The position numbers and the translations under genes were made by a program. 63,645 nucleotides of DNA from Planctomycetota bacterium (lineage in GTDB: Bacteria; Planctomycetota; Planctomycetia; Gemmatales; Gemmataceae): contig JAIOPV010000104.1 of NCBI GenBank assembly GCA_021413735.1, forward strand, positions 1 through 63,645, written 5' to 3'. Shown here in pieces: positions 1 through 8,234 of this stretch (position 1 is its first letter; each line of letters starts with the position of its first letter). The notes beneath the pieces were generated by a model. That model did no database searches, had not been told where the DNA came from, and was given only the letters and a program-made list of their open reading frames with translations.

Positions 1-21
1 TCCGCGCCCTCTGCGGTGAAT
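1..21. repeat. Copy of a dispersed intergenic repeat (CTCTGCGGTGAA type)
   Basis: The first 20 bases end in CTCTGCGGTGAA. The same 12-mer closes a longer, similar tract at 3813-3825. Both copies lie in the short gap just upstream of a plus-strand gene start. The left end is cut by the window. I infer a dispersed intergenic repeat; the function is unknown. Confidence 0.4.
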
Positions 22-60
22 ACTCTTCTGATTTGCTGGTTGTAACTTCACGAGGTTGCT

Positions 61-1443
61 ATGCCGGCTGAACAATTCGAGTTCGCGATCGTGGGCGGCG
101 GCAAGGGCGGCAAGTCGCTCGCGATGAAACTCGCGTCGGCTGGGCGACGTGTCGTGATGGTCGAACGCGGCATGATCGGCGGGACGTGCATCAATGTTGC
201 GTGCATTCCGACGAAGACGATGGTGAAGTCAGCGAAGGTGGCGGAGTTGGCCCAGCGTGCGGCCGAATTCGGCATCCGAGTGACGTTCGACGGGGCAAGT
301 CCCGAAGGTGTGCGGAAGCGTAAACGCGACGTCGTGGCCAGCATGGTGGCGCGGAATCAGGCCGGCTTCGACCGCTCTGGAATGACGCTGCTCATCGGTG
401 ACGCTCGCTTCACTGGCCCGAAGACGTTCGAGGTCAAACTCAAAGACGGTGCCACTCGGCAGATCACCGCCGAGAAGGTTTTCATCAACACGGGCACTCG
501 GCCGTCACATCCCGCGATGCCCGGCCTCGCAGAAGTGAAGCCGCTCGACAGCGAATCGGTTCAAGAACTCGACCGCCTCCCCGAACACCTCATTATCCTC
601 GGCGCGGGTTACATCGGCTGCGAGTTCGCGCAGGTGTTCCGGCGGTTCGGTTCGCGAGTCACGCTCATCGAACGGGGAGCACGCTTCCTGCCGCGTGAAG
701 ACGCCGACATCGCCAACGAACTCCTCGGCATCTTCGCACATGAAGGGATCGAAGTGGTCACCGGCGCGACCGTCGGGCGAATCAGTGGCGAGTCTGGAAA
801 GTCTGTGAAGGTCACGATTCACACTGAATCGGCTGAACGCACGTTTGTCGGCTCTGACTTGGTGGTGGCCATCGGGCGAGTGCCGAACACCGAAGAACTG
901 AATCTCGCTGCAACTGGCGTCGAAACCGATTCGCGTGGCTTCGTTAAGGTGAATGCGAAGCTGGAAACGACTGCCGCGAATGTGTGGGCGTTGGGCGATG
1001 TCAACGGCGGGCCACAGTTCACTCACGCTTCGTTCGACGACTACCGCATCGTGTACGCGAACCTCAACGGCGGTAATCGCACAACGACCGACCGCATGAT
1101 GCCGTACTCGCTGTTCACTGATCCGGAGCTTGGTCGCGTTGGGCTAACTGAAGAAGAAGCACGCAAACAAGGCCGGGGTATCAAGGTCGCGAAGTTGCCA
1201 GTGTCGGCGATTCCGAGAGCGGTCACGATGGGCGAGACTCGCGGCTTGTTGAAGGCTGTGATCGACGCGGACACAAACAAGATTCTCGGCGTGTCGGTTC
1301 TGGCGGCTGAGGGTGGCGAGATCATGGCGACCGTTCAGATCGCGATGCTCGGCGGCTTACCGTACACGGCTCTGCGGGATGTCGTGCTGGCCCACCCGAC
1401 AATGGTAGAAGGCTTGAACGATCTCTTCGCTCGCGTGGAGTGA
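61..1443 (+). CDS. FAD-dependent pyridine nucleotide-disulfide oxidoreductase (mercuric reductase / dihydrolipoamide dehydrogenase-like)
   Basis: This is a 460-residue class I flavin disulfide reductase. The N-terminus carries an FAD-binding GGGKGGKSLA glycine motif, followed by the redox-active site GGTCINVACIPTK with the two cysteines four residues apart. A second glycine motif, LGAGYIGCEFAQVF, binds NAD(P)H near residue 180, and ALGDVNGG near residue 315 is the second FAD contact. The C-terminal AHPTMVEGL region holds the His-Glu pair of the dimerisation domain. It lacks the N-terminal metal-binding domain and the C-terminal Cys pair of true MerA. No pyruvate or 2-oxoglutarate dehydrogenase subunits are adjacent, so the substrate is open. 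The ATG is preceded by a CGAGG ribosome site. The next gene starts 23 bases after its stop. Confidence 0.85.
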   Translation: MPAEQFEFAIVGGGKGGKSLAMKLASAGRRVVMVERGMIGGTCINVACIPTKTMVKSAKVAELAQRAAEFGIRVTFDGASPEGVRKRKRDVVASMVARNQAGFDRSGMTLLIGDARFTGPKTFEVKLKDGATRQITAEKVFINTGTRPSHPAMPGLAEVKPLDSESVQELDRLPEHLIILGAGYIGCEFAQVFRRFGSRVTLIERGARFLPREDADIANELLGIFAHEGIEVVTGATVGRISGESGKSVKVTIHTESAERTFVGSDLVVAIGRVPNTEELNLAATGVETDSRGFVKVNAKLETTAANVWALGDVNGGPQFTHASFDDYRIVYANLNGGNRTTTDRMMPYSLFTDPELGRVGLTEEEARKQGRGIKVAKLPVSAIPRAVTMGETRGLLKAVIDADTNKILGVSVLAAEGGEIMATVQIAMLGGLPYTALRDVVLAHPTMVEGLNDLFARVE

Positions 1444-1466
1444 CGCGACCATTGCCCGAGGAGACT

Positions 1467-2129
1467 ATGAGCGATTCGCGAGAAGACCTTCTTCAAGCCA
1501 CATACGCCGCCCGAGATGCATACCTCCGCCAACTCGGGGAGGTTGATCCGTTTGTCCTCACCCACCTTATCAACCCAGCCTTCATGGGTGGACCCAAGTG
1601 GCCCAATCTGCGACAGGCAATGCGGGTGATTCGCAACGGAAGCCACACCATCATCGTGAGCGATGGTCTTGCTGACCCGTTCGACGAGAACCCGGAACCG
1701 AACGTCGGGTTTGGATTGGAAGTTTTGCTCGAAACCTCGGACGCCATCGAAGGCTCCGTTCAGAACGATTGGCCGTTCTGGATTGCATACGATGTCGCTC
1801 AGCAATTCGCCAGCCACGGGGGCGTCCGAGAGTTGATTGACGAACTTGGAATGGTGTCAATGGAACTCAAGGCCCGCTTCGGACCGTCGGAACTCACAAC
1901 CCCCGCTGGGAGAATCGGGCTGCTGTTCGGAGTTCCCGGCCCGAACTTGCAGACTGAATGGACGTTTCCCGCGGGGGCAGTCAAGGTCGTGACGATCAAG
2001 GTCCTGCACCCACAGGAGTTGACGGTCGCTGTAGACGAAGGCGAGGCGGGTCGCAAGCGCCTCGCAAAGCTGTTTGCGAAGGATCGAACACACCACATTT
2101 CTTCGGCGAGCCGCCTTTCGGTAATCTGA
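1467..2129 (+). CDS. Suppressor-of-fused (SUFU)-like domain protein
   Basis: This is a 220-residue cytoplasmic protein with no signal peptide or membrane segment. The central block SDGLADPFD followed by GFGLEVLLET resembles the bacterial suppressor-of-fused family, where a G-x-G-x-E-V-x-L-E-T strand is characteristic. That assignment is from recall of the family and is moderate. The chosen ATG has a GAGGAG ribosome site six bases upstream; an in-frame GTG at 1440 overlapping the previous gene is the alternative. Its stop codon overlaps the uppS start in a TGATG arrangement, so the two are translationally coupled. Bacterial SUFU proteins are often linked to immunity or polymorphic-toxin loci, but nothing around it here supports such a role. 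Confidence 0.5.
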   Translation: MSDSREDLLQATYAARDAYLRQLGEVDPFVLTHLINPAFMGGPKWPNLRQAMRVIRNGSHTIIVSDGLADPFDENPEPNVGFGLEVLLETSDAIEGSVQNDWPFWIAYDVAQQFASHGGVRELIDELGMVSMELKARFGPSELTTPAGRIGLLFGVPGPNLQTEWTFPAGAVKVVTIKVLHPQELTVAVDEGEAGRKRLAKLFAKDRTHHISSASRLSVI

Positions 2130-2896
2130 TGCAACCAGACCACAACCCCACCGCGTATGCAGCTTCCGTCGGACTCGATCCGACGAAGTTGCCAGCGCAC
2201 GTCGCGATCATCATGGATGGCAACGGCCGCTGGGCTCGCGCTCAAGGCAAGGAACGAGTCGAAGGGCACGCACGCGGTGCAAAGTCGGTCGATGAAGTGA
2301 CCGAGGAATGCTGCCGGCTCGGCTTGGGGCAACTCACGCTGTACTGCCTCAGCTCCGAGAACTGGAAGCGACCGAAGCCCGAAATCGACTTCCTCATGGC
2401 GCTGCTGAAGGAATACCTCCTCGCGGAACGGGCGAAGATTCTCGCACAGAACATCCGCTTCACGGTCATCGGTCGCCGCGACGGACTGCCCGAGGAAGTG
2501 CTCGCCGAGATCGACGAGAACACCCGCCTGACGAAAGACAACACCGGCCTGACGCTGTGCCTTGCGATCAACTACGGTAGCCGAGCCGAGATCGTCGATG
2601 CGGTGCGAATTCTCGCCGAGCGTGTGAAACGCGGCGAACTTTCTCCCGAACAGATCGACGAAGCCGCGATTTCCGGGGCGCTTTACACAGGCGGTATGGC
2701 CGACCCGGACTTGCTCATCCGCACGGCGGGCGAAATGCGTGTGTCGAACTACTTGCTCTGGCAAATTTCCTACGCCGAGTTATGGGTGACTCCAAAGTTC
2801 TGGCCCGAGTTCGGCGAGGCACTGCTGCACGATGCTTTGCGTGACTACGCCAGACGCGAACGACGGTTCGGTGGCCTCAAGTCGGAGACACGATGA
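2129..2896 (+). CDS. uppS: Isoprenyl transferase (undecaprenyl diphosphate synthase)
   Basis: This is a 255-residue cis-prenyltransferase that elongates farnesyl diphosphate with isopentenyl units to make the C55 lipid carrier for cell-envelope glycans. Diagnostic motifs are IIMDGNGRWA near residue 28, with the catalytic Asp and the diphosphate-binding loop, then LYCLSSENWKRP, and the C-terminal DLLIRTAGEMRVSNYLLWQ. All are intact and the length is normal. The start chosen is the ATG that overlaps the upstream stop; a longer frame from 1958 lies inside the previous gene and is not used. cdsA follows after 16 bases, a uppS-cdsA pairing that is common in bacteria. Confidence 0.95.
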   Translation: MQPDHNPTAYAASVGLDPTKLPAHVAIIMDGNGRWARAQGKERVEGHARGAKSVDEVTEECCRLGLGQLTLYCLSSENWKRPKPEIDFLMALLKEYLLAERAKILAQNIRFTVIGRRDGLPEEVLAEIDENTRLTKDNTGLTLCLAINYGSRAEIVDAVRILAERVKRGELSPEQIDEAAISGALYTGGMADPDLLIRTAGEMRVSNYLLWQISYAELWVTPKFWPEFGEALLHDALRDYARRERRFGGLKSETR

Positions 2897-2912
2897 CCGA
2901 TCGGCGTGACCG

Positions 2913-3752
2913 ATGATCCGCACACGGGTCATCGTTGGAACCATTCTCGCCCTTGCTGCTGGCGGAATCCTCATCGGGGACGATCACCTCGTTCCGGGCT
3001 GGTTTCCGTGCCTGTTCGTCTGCCTGATGGCTCTTGGTGTGATCGCTGGTCGCGAACTCGTCAGGCTTATTCCCTCTCCTTTCAAACCATCCGAGTGCCT
3101 TGTTGTTACGGGCACTGTGCTGTGCCTCGCGGCGAACTGGGTTCCCTTGGCGGTCGGTTCGGGTACCGTGTGGCAGCTTGTCGTCGTGGTACTCGCGGCG
3201 ACGCTCATGCTGGCGTTGCTTCTCGAAATGCATCGCTTCACCGGTGAGGTTGGCGTGGTCGTGCCTCGCCTCGGAACGACGATGCTGGCGGTGAGCTACC
3301 TCGGCGTGCTACCCTGCTTCTTCGCCCAGATTCGATTCTTGCCGCACCCGCACGCGAGCCTGTTGTTGGCGCTGACGATCTTCGTGCCGAAGTGCAACGA
3401 CATCGCGGCGTTCTTCACGGGCACATTCCTCGGCCGTCACAAGATGACGCCGGTGCTGAGTCCGAAGAAGACGTGGGAAGGCTTCGCAGGCGGAATGCTC
3501 GGCGGCGTCGCGGTGGCGGTTGGCGTCCATTTGGTGCAACCGATCTTTGGGGGCACCCTTGAAGCGATCGGATTCGGGTTGGCTGTCGGAATCGCGGGGA
3601 TACTCGGCGACCTCTCGGAATCGCTCATCAAGCGGGACTGCCAGACGAAGGACGCCTCGAAGAGCATCCCCGGTTTTGGCGGCCTGCTCGACGTCGTGGA
3701 TTCGGTGCTGTTCGCGGCCCCCGTGGCGTATCTGTGGTTCAGTTGGAAGTGA
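2913..3752 (+). CDS. cdsA: Phosphatidate cytidylyltransferase
   Basis: This is a 279-residue polytopic membrane protein that makes CDP-diacylglycerol from phosphatidic acid and CTP. About eight hydrophobic segments are visible. The C-terminal family signature appears as SLIKRDCQTKDASKSIPGFG followed by GLLDVVDS, matching the S-x-x-KR-x4-KD-x(n)-GG-x-x-D-x-x-D pattern that binds metal and CTP. The usual histidine before the GG is phenylalanine here, a tolerated change. It sits directly after uppS on the same strand and is probably cotranscribed. The earlier segment LTIFVPKCNDIAAFFTG matches the usual catalytic-core helix. Confidence 0.9.
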   Translation: MIRTRVIVGTILALAAGGILIGDDHLVPGWFPCLFVCLMALGVIAGRELVRLIPSPFKPSECLVVTGTVLCLAANWVPLAVGSGTVWQLVVVVLAATLMLALLLEMHRFTGEVGVVVPRLGTTMLAVSYLGVLPCFFAQIRFLPHPHASLLLALTIFVPKCNDIAAFFTGTFLGRHKMTPVLSPKKTWEGFAGGMLGGVAVAVGVHLVQPIFGGTLEAIGFGLAVGIAGILGDLSESLIKRDCQTKDASKSIPGFGGLLDVVDSVLFAAPVAYLWFSWK

Positions 3753-3790
3753 ACGTGAAGAAATCCGATCACCTGACGGCGAGATTCTTG

Positions 3791-3825
3791 TCCTTCTCTG
3801 CGTCCTCTGTGTTCTCTGCGGTGAA
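3791..3825. repeat. CT-rich degenerate tandem repeat ending in CTCTGCGGTGAA
   Basis: The tract is built of near-repeats of the form CTCTGCG(T)C / CTCTGTG(T)T and ends in CTCTGCGGTGAA, the 12-mer also present at 9-20. It sits in the 90-base gap between cdsA and phoH, immediately before phoH. It looks like one copy of a dispersed intergenic repeat. Confidence 0.5.
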
Positions 3826-3842
3826 ACTCTTGGACCCCACTC

Positions 3843-4808
3843 ATGGCTGATTCGAGCGTAATTCGGAATCTGACTCTCGAAAGCCGGGATGAAGCGGTCA
3901 TCCTGTTTGGCCCGAGGGATGCGTACTTGCGAACAGTGCGAGACTCGCTCGGCGTGAAGGTTGTTGCGCGTGGCGACACACTGCAAATCGAGGGGTCGGC
4001 GACGGCTGCCGAGCAAGCCGAACGAGCGTTTCAGCAACTCCGGCAGCTTCTTCGCAAGCAGGGGAAGTTGACCGCCGAAGACGTGAAAAGCATCATCGAA
4101 GTGGTTCGTGGCAGCACCGACAAGAGCGGAAGCGTCACCACGATGGAATCGGGTCGCGCTCTCCGCGCACGCACCGACGGCCAGGGCCGGTATGTGCAGG
4201 CGTTGCGTTCGCATGATGTCGTGATTTGCGTTGGACCAGCGGGCAGCGGCAAGACTTACCTCGCGGTGGGCTGGGCGGTGAGTCTACTCCGCAGCAACGC
4301 GGTGAAGAAGATCGTGCTTGTGCGGCCTGCAGTCGAAGCTGGCGAACGCCTCGGCTTCCTGCCCGGAGACCTCGTGGCGAAGATCAGCCCGTACCTTCGC
4401 CCACTGTTCGACGCCCTCGCCGAAATCATGGACGCGGAGACGGTGAAGAAGTACATGGAGAACGACATCATCGAGATTCTGCCGTTGGCGTATATGAGGG
4501 GAAGGACTCTTAACAACTCCGTCATCATTCTGGATGAAGGCCAGAACGCGACGGCGACGCAGATGAAGATGTTCCTGACGCGAATGGGGCTGAACTCAAA
4601 GATCGTGGTGACCGGCGACACGACGCAAACCGACTTGCCGAAGACGATCAAGAGCGGGCTAACCGACGCACTTCAGCGGTTGAAGGAAGTTGAGGGTCTG
4701 GCAATTGTTCATCTCGATCAGGTGGACATCGTTCGCAATCCACTCGTGACGCGAATCGTGAAGGCTTACGACGAAGAGACGCCACGCGGGAAACGGGCGA
4801 CAACGTAA
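3843..4808 (+). CDS. phoH: PhoH family ATPase
   Basis: This is a 321-residue PhoH-type P-loop ATPase, a cytoplasmic family tied to RNA metabolism (often next to YbeY) and phosphate stress. An N-terminal KH-like region covers roughly residues 1-95. The P-loop is GPAGSGKTYLA near residue 131, and the Walker B segment NSVIILDEGQNAT lies near residue 225. The GDTTQTDLP motif near residue 260 is the family sensor (GDxxQxDLP). No ybeY or HD-hydrolase gene follows here; the neighbour is a UvrC-like nuclease 84 bases downstream. The ATG is the first in frame after the intergenic repeat. Confidence 0.92.
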   Translation: MADSSVIRNLTLESRDEAVILFGPRDAYLRTVRDSLGVKVVARGDTLQIEGSATAAEQAERAFQQLRQLLRKQGKLTAEDVKSIIEVVRGSTDKSGSVTTMESGRALRARTDGQGRYVQALRSHDVVICVGPAGSGKTYLAVGWAVSLLRSNAVKKIVLVRPAVEAGERLGFLPGDLVAKISPYLRPLFDALAEIMDAETVKKYMENDIIEILPLAYMRGRTLNNSVIILDEGQNATATQMKMFLTRMGLNSKIVVTGDTTQTDLPKTIKSGLTDALQRLKEVEGLAIVHLDQVDIVRNPLVTRIVKAYDEETPRGKRATT

Positions 4809-4826
4809 AAAAGTACTGGTCTGCCG

Positions 4827-4857
4827 TTGCGGTCGGTGGGCTGTCTTCGGTTACAAT
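4827..4857 (+). promoter_or_regulatory. Possible sigma-70-like promoter for the UvrC-like gene
   Basis: A TACAAT hexamer lies at 4852-4857, 35 bases before the start codon at 4893. A TTGCGG hexamer lies 19 bases upstream of it. The -10 match is good; the -35 match and spacing are weak. This is motif reading only. Confidence 0.3.
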
Positions 4858-4892
4858 AGCCACCCGTTCACCTGTGACCGCGTGAGCTACTG

Positions 4893-6101
4893 ATGCCGAA
4901 GACACCCACGGATGGGCCTGCCCAGCCCCGGCTATTCGCTGCCAATTTGTTCGACGGATTCGGTCCCTCCCGGTTTCGGCCCGCGAACGAACCCGTCGTC
5001 GGTCGCAAGTTCCGCTCGAAGCAACCGTCTCGCTTGAAGAAGCAAGTTCGCACACATGCCCCCCGCACACCCGGCGTCTACGGCATGATCGACGAACGCG
5101 GTCGGCTCGTCTACATCGGCAAAGCGAAGAACCTTCGCGCTCGGTTGCTCAGCTACTTCCGCGAAAACAGCCGCGATCCGAAGGCCGGGAAGATCATTCG
5201 GCACACTCGCGTGTTGGTGTGGGAGCAGATTGGCGACGAACTCGCAGCACTGCTTCGCGAACTCGAACTGATCCAAACGCTGCGGCCGAAGTTCAACGTG
5301 CTCGGCGTGCCGGGCCATCAACGGCACCATTACATCTGCGTTGGCAAGTCACCGGCACCGTATGTGTTCGTCACGAACAAGCCGACTGGCAAGGAACTCG
5401 GTGTGTACGGCCCGCTCGTGATCCGCCACAAATCCGAGGACGCCGCCCGTCGCCTGAACGACTGGTTCAAGCTCCGCGATTGCCCGCAAACCGTGCCCCT
5501 CTCGTTCTCGGACCAGCCAGAATTGTTCTCGCAAGATCACGCCGCGAAGTGCCTGCGATTCGAGTTGGGAAGCTGTCGCGGGCCGTGTGCCGGGGCGTGT
5601 TCACGCAACGAATATGGCGTTGGCGTGCGCTCCGCGAAAGGCTTCCTTGAGGGCCGCGACCGCAGCATCCTCGCGAAATTGAAACGCCTGATGGACGATG
5701 CCGCGGCAGGGTTTGAGTTCGAGAAAGCGACCGCATTGCGTGATCGCCTGCAAGCACTCGAATGGCTCGACGCCCGCCTGTCGTTGCTGCGGCAAGCACG
5801 CACGAAGAACTCGTTCGTGTATCCGCTTGAGGGGCACGATGGCCGCGAACGCTGGTACATGATTCATCGCGGTCAGGTGCGAGCGGTCTGCTTCACACCC
5901 ACCACAGACACGGAACGCTCTGCTGCGTCCGCACTGATCGCATCAACGTTCAGCGGTGGCGTGGCATCGCCAATCTTGATTGGCGGTGCGGTGGATAGCG
6001 TGTTGTTGGTTGTGGCGTGGTTCCGCAAGAACAAAGGCGAAGACGCCAAACTCATGACGAACCACGCGGCAAACGAGAAGTGTGTCATCGCGTCCGTTTA
6101 G
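4893..6101 (+). CDS. GIY-YIG nuclease, short UvrC / Cho-like excinuclease subunit
   Basis: This 402-residue protein corresponds to the N-terminal half of UvrC. After a basic extension of about 55 residues comes a GIY-YIG domain with GVYGMIDE and LVYIGKAKNLRARL (residues 60-85), which makes the 3' incision in nucleotide excision repair. A four-Cys cluster, CLRFELGSCRGPCAGAC, spans about 219-235; in UvrC the equivalent cysteines can bind an Fe-S cluster. A UVR (UvrB-contact) motif follows at about 265-300. The C-terminal RNase H-like 5' nuclease and HhH domains of full UvrC (about 600 residues) are absent, so it resembles E. coli Cho more than UvrC. No uvrA or uvrB is nearby. Its 3' end overlaps an opposing reading frame. 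Confidence 0.82.
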   Translation: MPKTPTDGPAQPRLFAANLFDGFGPSRFRPANEPVVGRKFRSKQPSRLKKQVRTHAPRTPGVYGMIDERGRLVYIGKAKNLRARLLSYFRENSRDPKAGKIIRHTRVLVWEQIGDELAALLRELELIQTLRPKFNVLGVPGHQRHHYICVGKSPAPYVFVTNKPTGKELGVYGPLVIRHKSEDAARRLNDWFKLRDCPQTVPLSFSDQPELFSQDHAAKCLRFELGSCRGPCAGACSRNEYGVGVRSAKGFLEGRDRSILAKLKRLMDDAAAGFEFEKATALRDRLQALEWLDARLSLLRQARTKNSFVYPLEGHDGRERWYMIHRGQVRAVCFTPTTDTERSAASALIASTFSGGVASPILIGGAVDSVLLVVAWFRKNKGEDAKLMTNHAANEKCVIASV

Positions 6102-6653
6102 CGGTCGCCGCAACGCGGCCGCGCCGTCACGTCGGGGTGTGTCACTTGATTCCGGAGTGTGTTCGTAAGTTCTGTGTCGCATGAATTGGAGAGCAGAATC
6201 GCAAGCTATTTGGTTGTCGTGTGATGCGGCGACCAGCGTCGTTCTGATCGAGTTTCTTCCGTACGAATGAGATGGTTCCGGGTCTGAAATGGTTGTTTCC
6301 CAACCACCGAGCAACGCCGCGACGATGCCCAATACGAATGGCACCATGAACGCCACGATTTGCAACGAATAGTTCGCGATCTTCGAGCGTGTCGTGAGGG
6401 AGATCATCTTGCTGTCGATGCGGCCACCGAAGACGGTAGTTTCGCCGCGAGCCAGCAACCGATCGTGCCAGCGTGTCGGTTCGTTGGGTAAGCCCGCCGA
6501 GCCCCGAGCTTCCCGCAACGGACTGCCAGCGATGTGCTTCTCGGCGTACATCGACCCGTAAAACGCCAGCACGATCGCGACGAGCGACATGGCGAACCCG
6601 CTCCACGCGAGCGGATGCATCGGCAACTTCTTCGCACTGCCAGGCGCTGTCAT
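5943..6653 (-). CDS. Hypothetical two-helix membrane protein
   Basis: This is a 236-residue frame of unknown family. The credible part is the first half: a membrane helix near residues 15-34 (SGFAMSLVAIVLAFYG), a loop of about 70 residues, and a second helix near 105-123 (LQIVAFMVPFVLGIVAALLG). The start has a TTGAGGG ribosome site seven bases upstream. The last 53 codons run antisense through the end of the UvrC-like gene and have no protein-like character. The true stop may therefore have been lost by a frameshift around 6100-6250, or the gene may really overlap its neighbour tail to tail. No function is assigned. Confidence 0.5.
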   Translation of the reverse strand: MTAPGSAKKLPMHPLAWSGFAMSLVAIVLAFYGSMYAEKHIAGSPLREARGSAGLPNEPTRWHDRLLARGETTVFGGRIDSKMISLTTRSKIANYSLQIVAFMVPFVLGIVAALLGGWETTISDPEPSHSYGRNSIRTTLVAASHDNQIACDSALQFMRHRTYEHTPESSDTPRRDGAAALRRPLNGRDDTLLVCRVVRHEFGVFAFVLAEPRHNQQHAIHRTANQDWRCHATAER

Positions 6654-6694
6654 CGACTTGCCCTCAACTCTCGTTGTTCGTTGAAGTTCAGTTG

Positions 6695-6762
6695 TAGGTC
6701 AGGCTTTCGAGCCTGACTTCGCAGACCGAAGGCCGAAGAGTCAGGCTGGAAAGTCTGACCTA
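6695..6762. repeat. Double-hairpin inverted repeat (GTCAGGCT family)
   Basis: Two 24-base arms (6695-6718 and 6739-6762) are inverted copies with two mismatches. Each arm is itself a hairpin: 6698-6717 folds as GTCAGGCT-TTCG-AGCCTGAC with a TTCG tetraloop, and 6740-6759 folds as GTCAGGCT-GGAA-AGTCTGAC. A T-run follows at 6763-6768. It lies in the gap before the MFS gene and beyond the divergently oriented membrane-protein gene. The nested symmetry suggests a dispersed palindromic element rather than a plain terminator. Confidence 0.7.
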
Positions 6763-6843
6763 TTTTTTCCGCCGCAACGGACCACTAGCCCGAACCCATC
6801 CGCTCGGGTAACGTGTCGGGACGACTTCCTCCCCGAGCTGCGA

Positions 6844-8148
6844 ATGACTGCCCTAACCGATCCACTTTCTCGCCCGCCAGCCTCCCCGTGGAGGTGGTGG
6901 GTCTGCATCCTGCTATTCTTGGCCACCACGCTGAACTATATGGACCGCGTGGCCTTGAACCAGATGGCAGTCCGCATCCAGAAGGCACTCGACCTCAACG
7001 ATAAGCAATATAGCGAACTCGAAAGCGGCTTCTCGTTCGCCTACGCGATCGGGGCCATTCTCTCCGGCATCGTTGTCGACAAGGTGAATGTTCGCTGGGT
7101 TTATCCGCTGATGGTGCTGGGCTGGTCGGCTGCCGGCGTGCTCACCGGGTACTCAACTGGCTTCGCGTGGCTGTTCACGTGCCGCGTTATTCTCGGGCTG
7201 TTTGAAGCGGGTAACTGGCCGTGCGGCATCCGAACGACGCGGCTCGTGCTGCGTTCCGAGGAACGCTCCTTCGGCAACTCGCTGTTCCAGAGCGGCACCG
7301 CTGTCGGGGCGATTGTCACCCCGATGCTGATTCTGGTAATGCTCAATCGTGCGGATGCCGCAGCAGGACAAGAGAACCACCCCGATAGCTGGAAGATGCC
7401 ATTTGTCGCAATCGGCATTCTCGGCATCGCCTGGGTGGTGCTGTGGTTTCTCACGGTGCCGGGTCGCTTGCTCGACCCCAAGAGCGGCCCCGAAGCGGCA
7501 TCACATGCGGGGGCAACACGGTACTGGGACGTGTTTCGCGACCGTCGCTTCTGGGCGTTGCTCGCGGCCGTCATTGCGATCAACGTCTGCTGGCAGACCT
7601 ATCGGATGTGGTTCCCGAAATATCTGCAACAGAAACGCGGCTTCTCCGAAGCGGACATGAGCACGTTCATGACGTGGTTCTACCTCACCGCCGACATTGG
7701 CTCGTGGACGGTCGGGCTTCTCACGCTCGTGATGGTTCGCAAAGGAATGAGCAACCACACGGCCCGGTTGCTCGTGTTCGCGGGATGTGCGGGGTTGGTG
7801 TTGGTGTCGTTTGCGGTGCCATTTCTCCCGATCGGGTGGCAACTCATGGCATCCGTGCTGATTTTCGCGTTTGGGTCGCTCGGTCTGTTCCCGACGTACT
7901 TCGCATTGAGTCAGGAACTGTCGGCTGCGCACCAGGGGAAAGTGAGCGGAACGCTCGGCGCGGCAGCACATATGTTCCTGGCACTTGTCGTGTACAAGAT
8001 TCAGGGACACGTTATCCAGGACACAAAATCGTACGACGAAGTCTTGGCCGTGGCGGGGTTGTTCCCGTTGCTCGCGTTCGTTTTGATGCTCTGGCTGTGG
8101 CCGCCCAGTTATGAACCGCCGCAGGATGCGGTTAAGGCTTCTGCGTAG
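6844..8148 (+). CDS. MFS transporter, anion:cation symporter-like
   Basis: This is a 434-residue major facilitator protein with about twelve membrane helices. The first helix and loop read LFLATTLNYMDRVALNQMA, matching the D-R motif after helix 1 seen in the sugar-acid (ExuT/phthalate-type) ACS subfamily. A region after helix 4 (GLFEAGNWPCGIRTTRLVL) resembles the conserved GxxEAGxWP motif of the same subfamily, whose members take up hexuronates, glucarate or related organic anions. The substrate cannot be read from sequence. It appears monocistronic: an inverted repeat lies on each side, and the carotenoid genes start 210 bases downstream. Confidence 0.85.
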   Translation: MTALTDPLSRPPASPWRWWVCILLFLATTLNYMDRVALNQMAVRIQKALDLNDKQYSELESGFSFAYAIGAILSGIVVDKVNVRWVYPLMVLGWSAAGVLTGYSTGFAWLFTCRVILGLFEAGNWPCGIRTTRLVLRSEERSFGNSLFQSGTAVGAIVTPMLILVMLNRADAAAGQENHPDSWKMPFVAIGILGIAWVVLWFLTVPGRLLDPKSGPEAASHAGATRYWDVFRDRRFWALLAAVIAINVCWQTYRMWFPKYLQQKRGFSEADMSTFMTWFYLTADIGSWTVGLLTLVMVRKGMSNHTARLLVFAGCAGLVLVSFAVPFLPIGWQLMASVLIFAFGSLGLFPTYFALSQELSAAHQGKVSGTLGAAAHMFLALVVYKIQGHVIQDTKSYDEVLAVAGLFPLLAFVLMLWLWPPSYEPPQDAVKASA

Positions 8149-8166
8149 ATGCTCGACCGCGAATTG

Positions 8167-8234
8167 ATGTGGTCCGCTCGCTCGGCGCGCGGTCCCGAAA
8201 CTCGCAAGCCGCTCGCGGAGCGAGCGGACCACAT
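8167..8234. repeat. Long imperfect inverted repeat, 26-base arms
   Basis: Arms at 8167-8192 and 8209-8234 pair over 26 bases with two mismatches around a 16-base loop. The outer 17 bases (ATGTGGTCCGCTCGCTC) match perfectly. It lies just after the MFS stop and could end that transcript, but there is no T-tract and the stem is far longer than needed. A dispersed palindrome is equally likely. Confidence 0.65.

Noticed and set aside
1799..2764. 321-codon minus-strand frame opposite uppS
   Set aside because: Antisense of uppS and the SUFU-like gene; no recognisable motifs.
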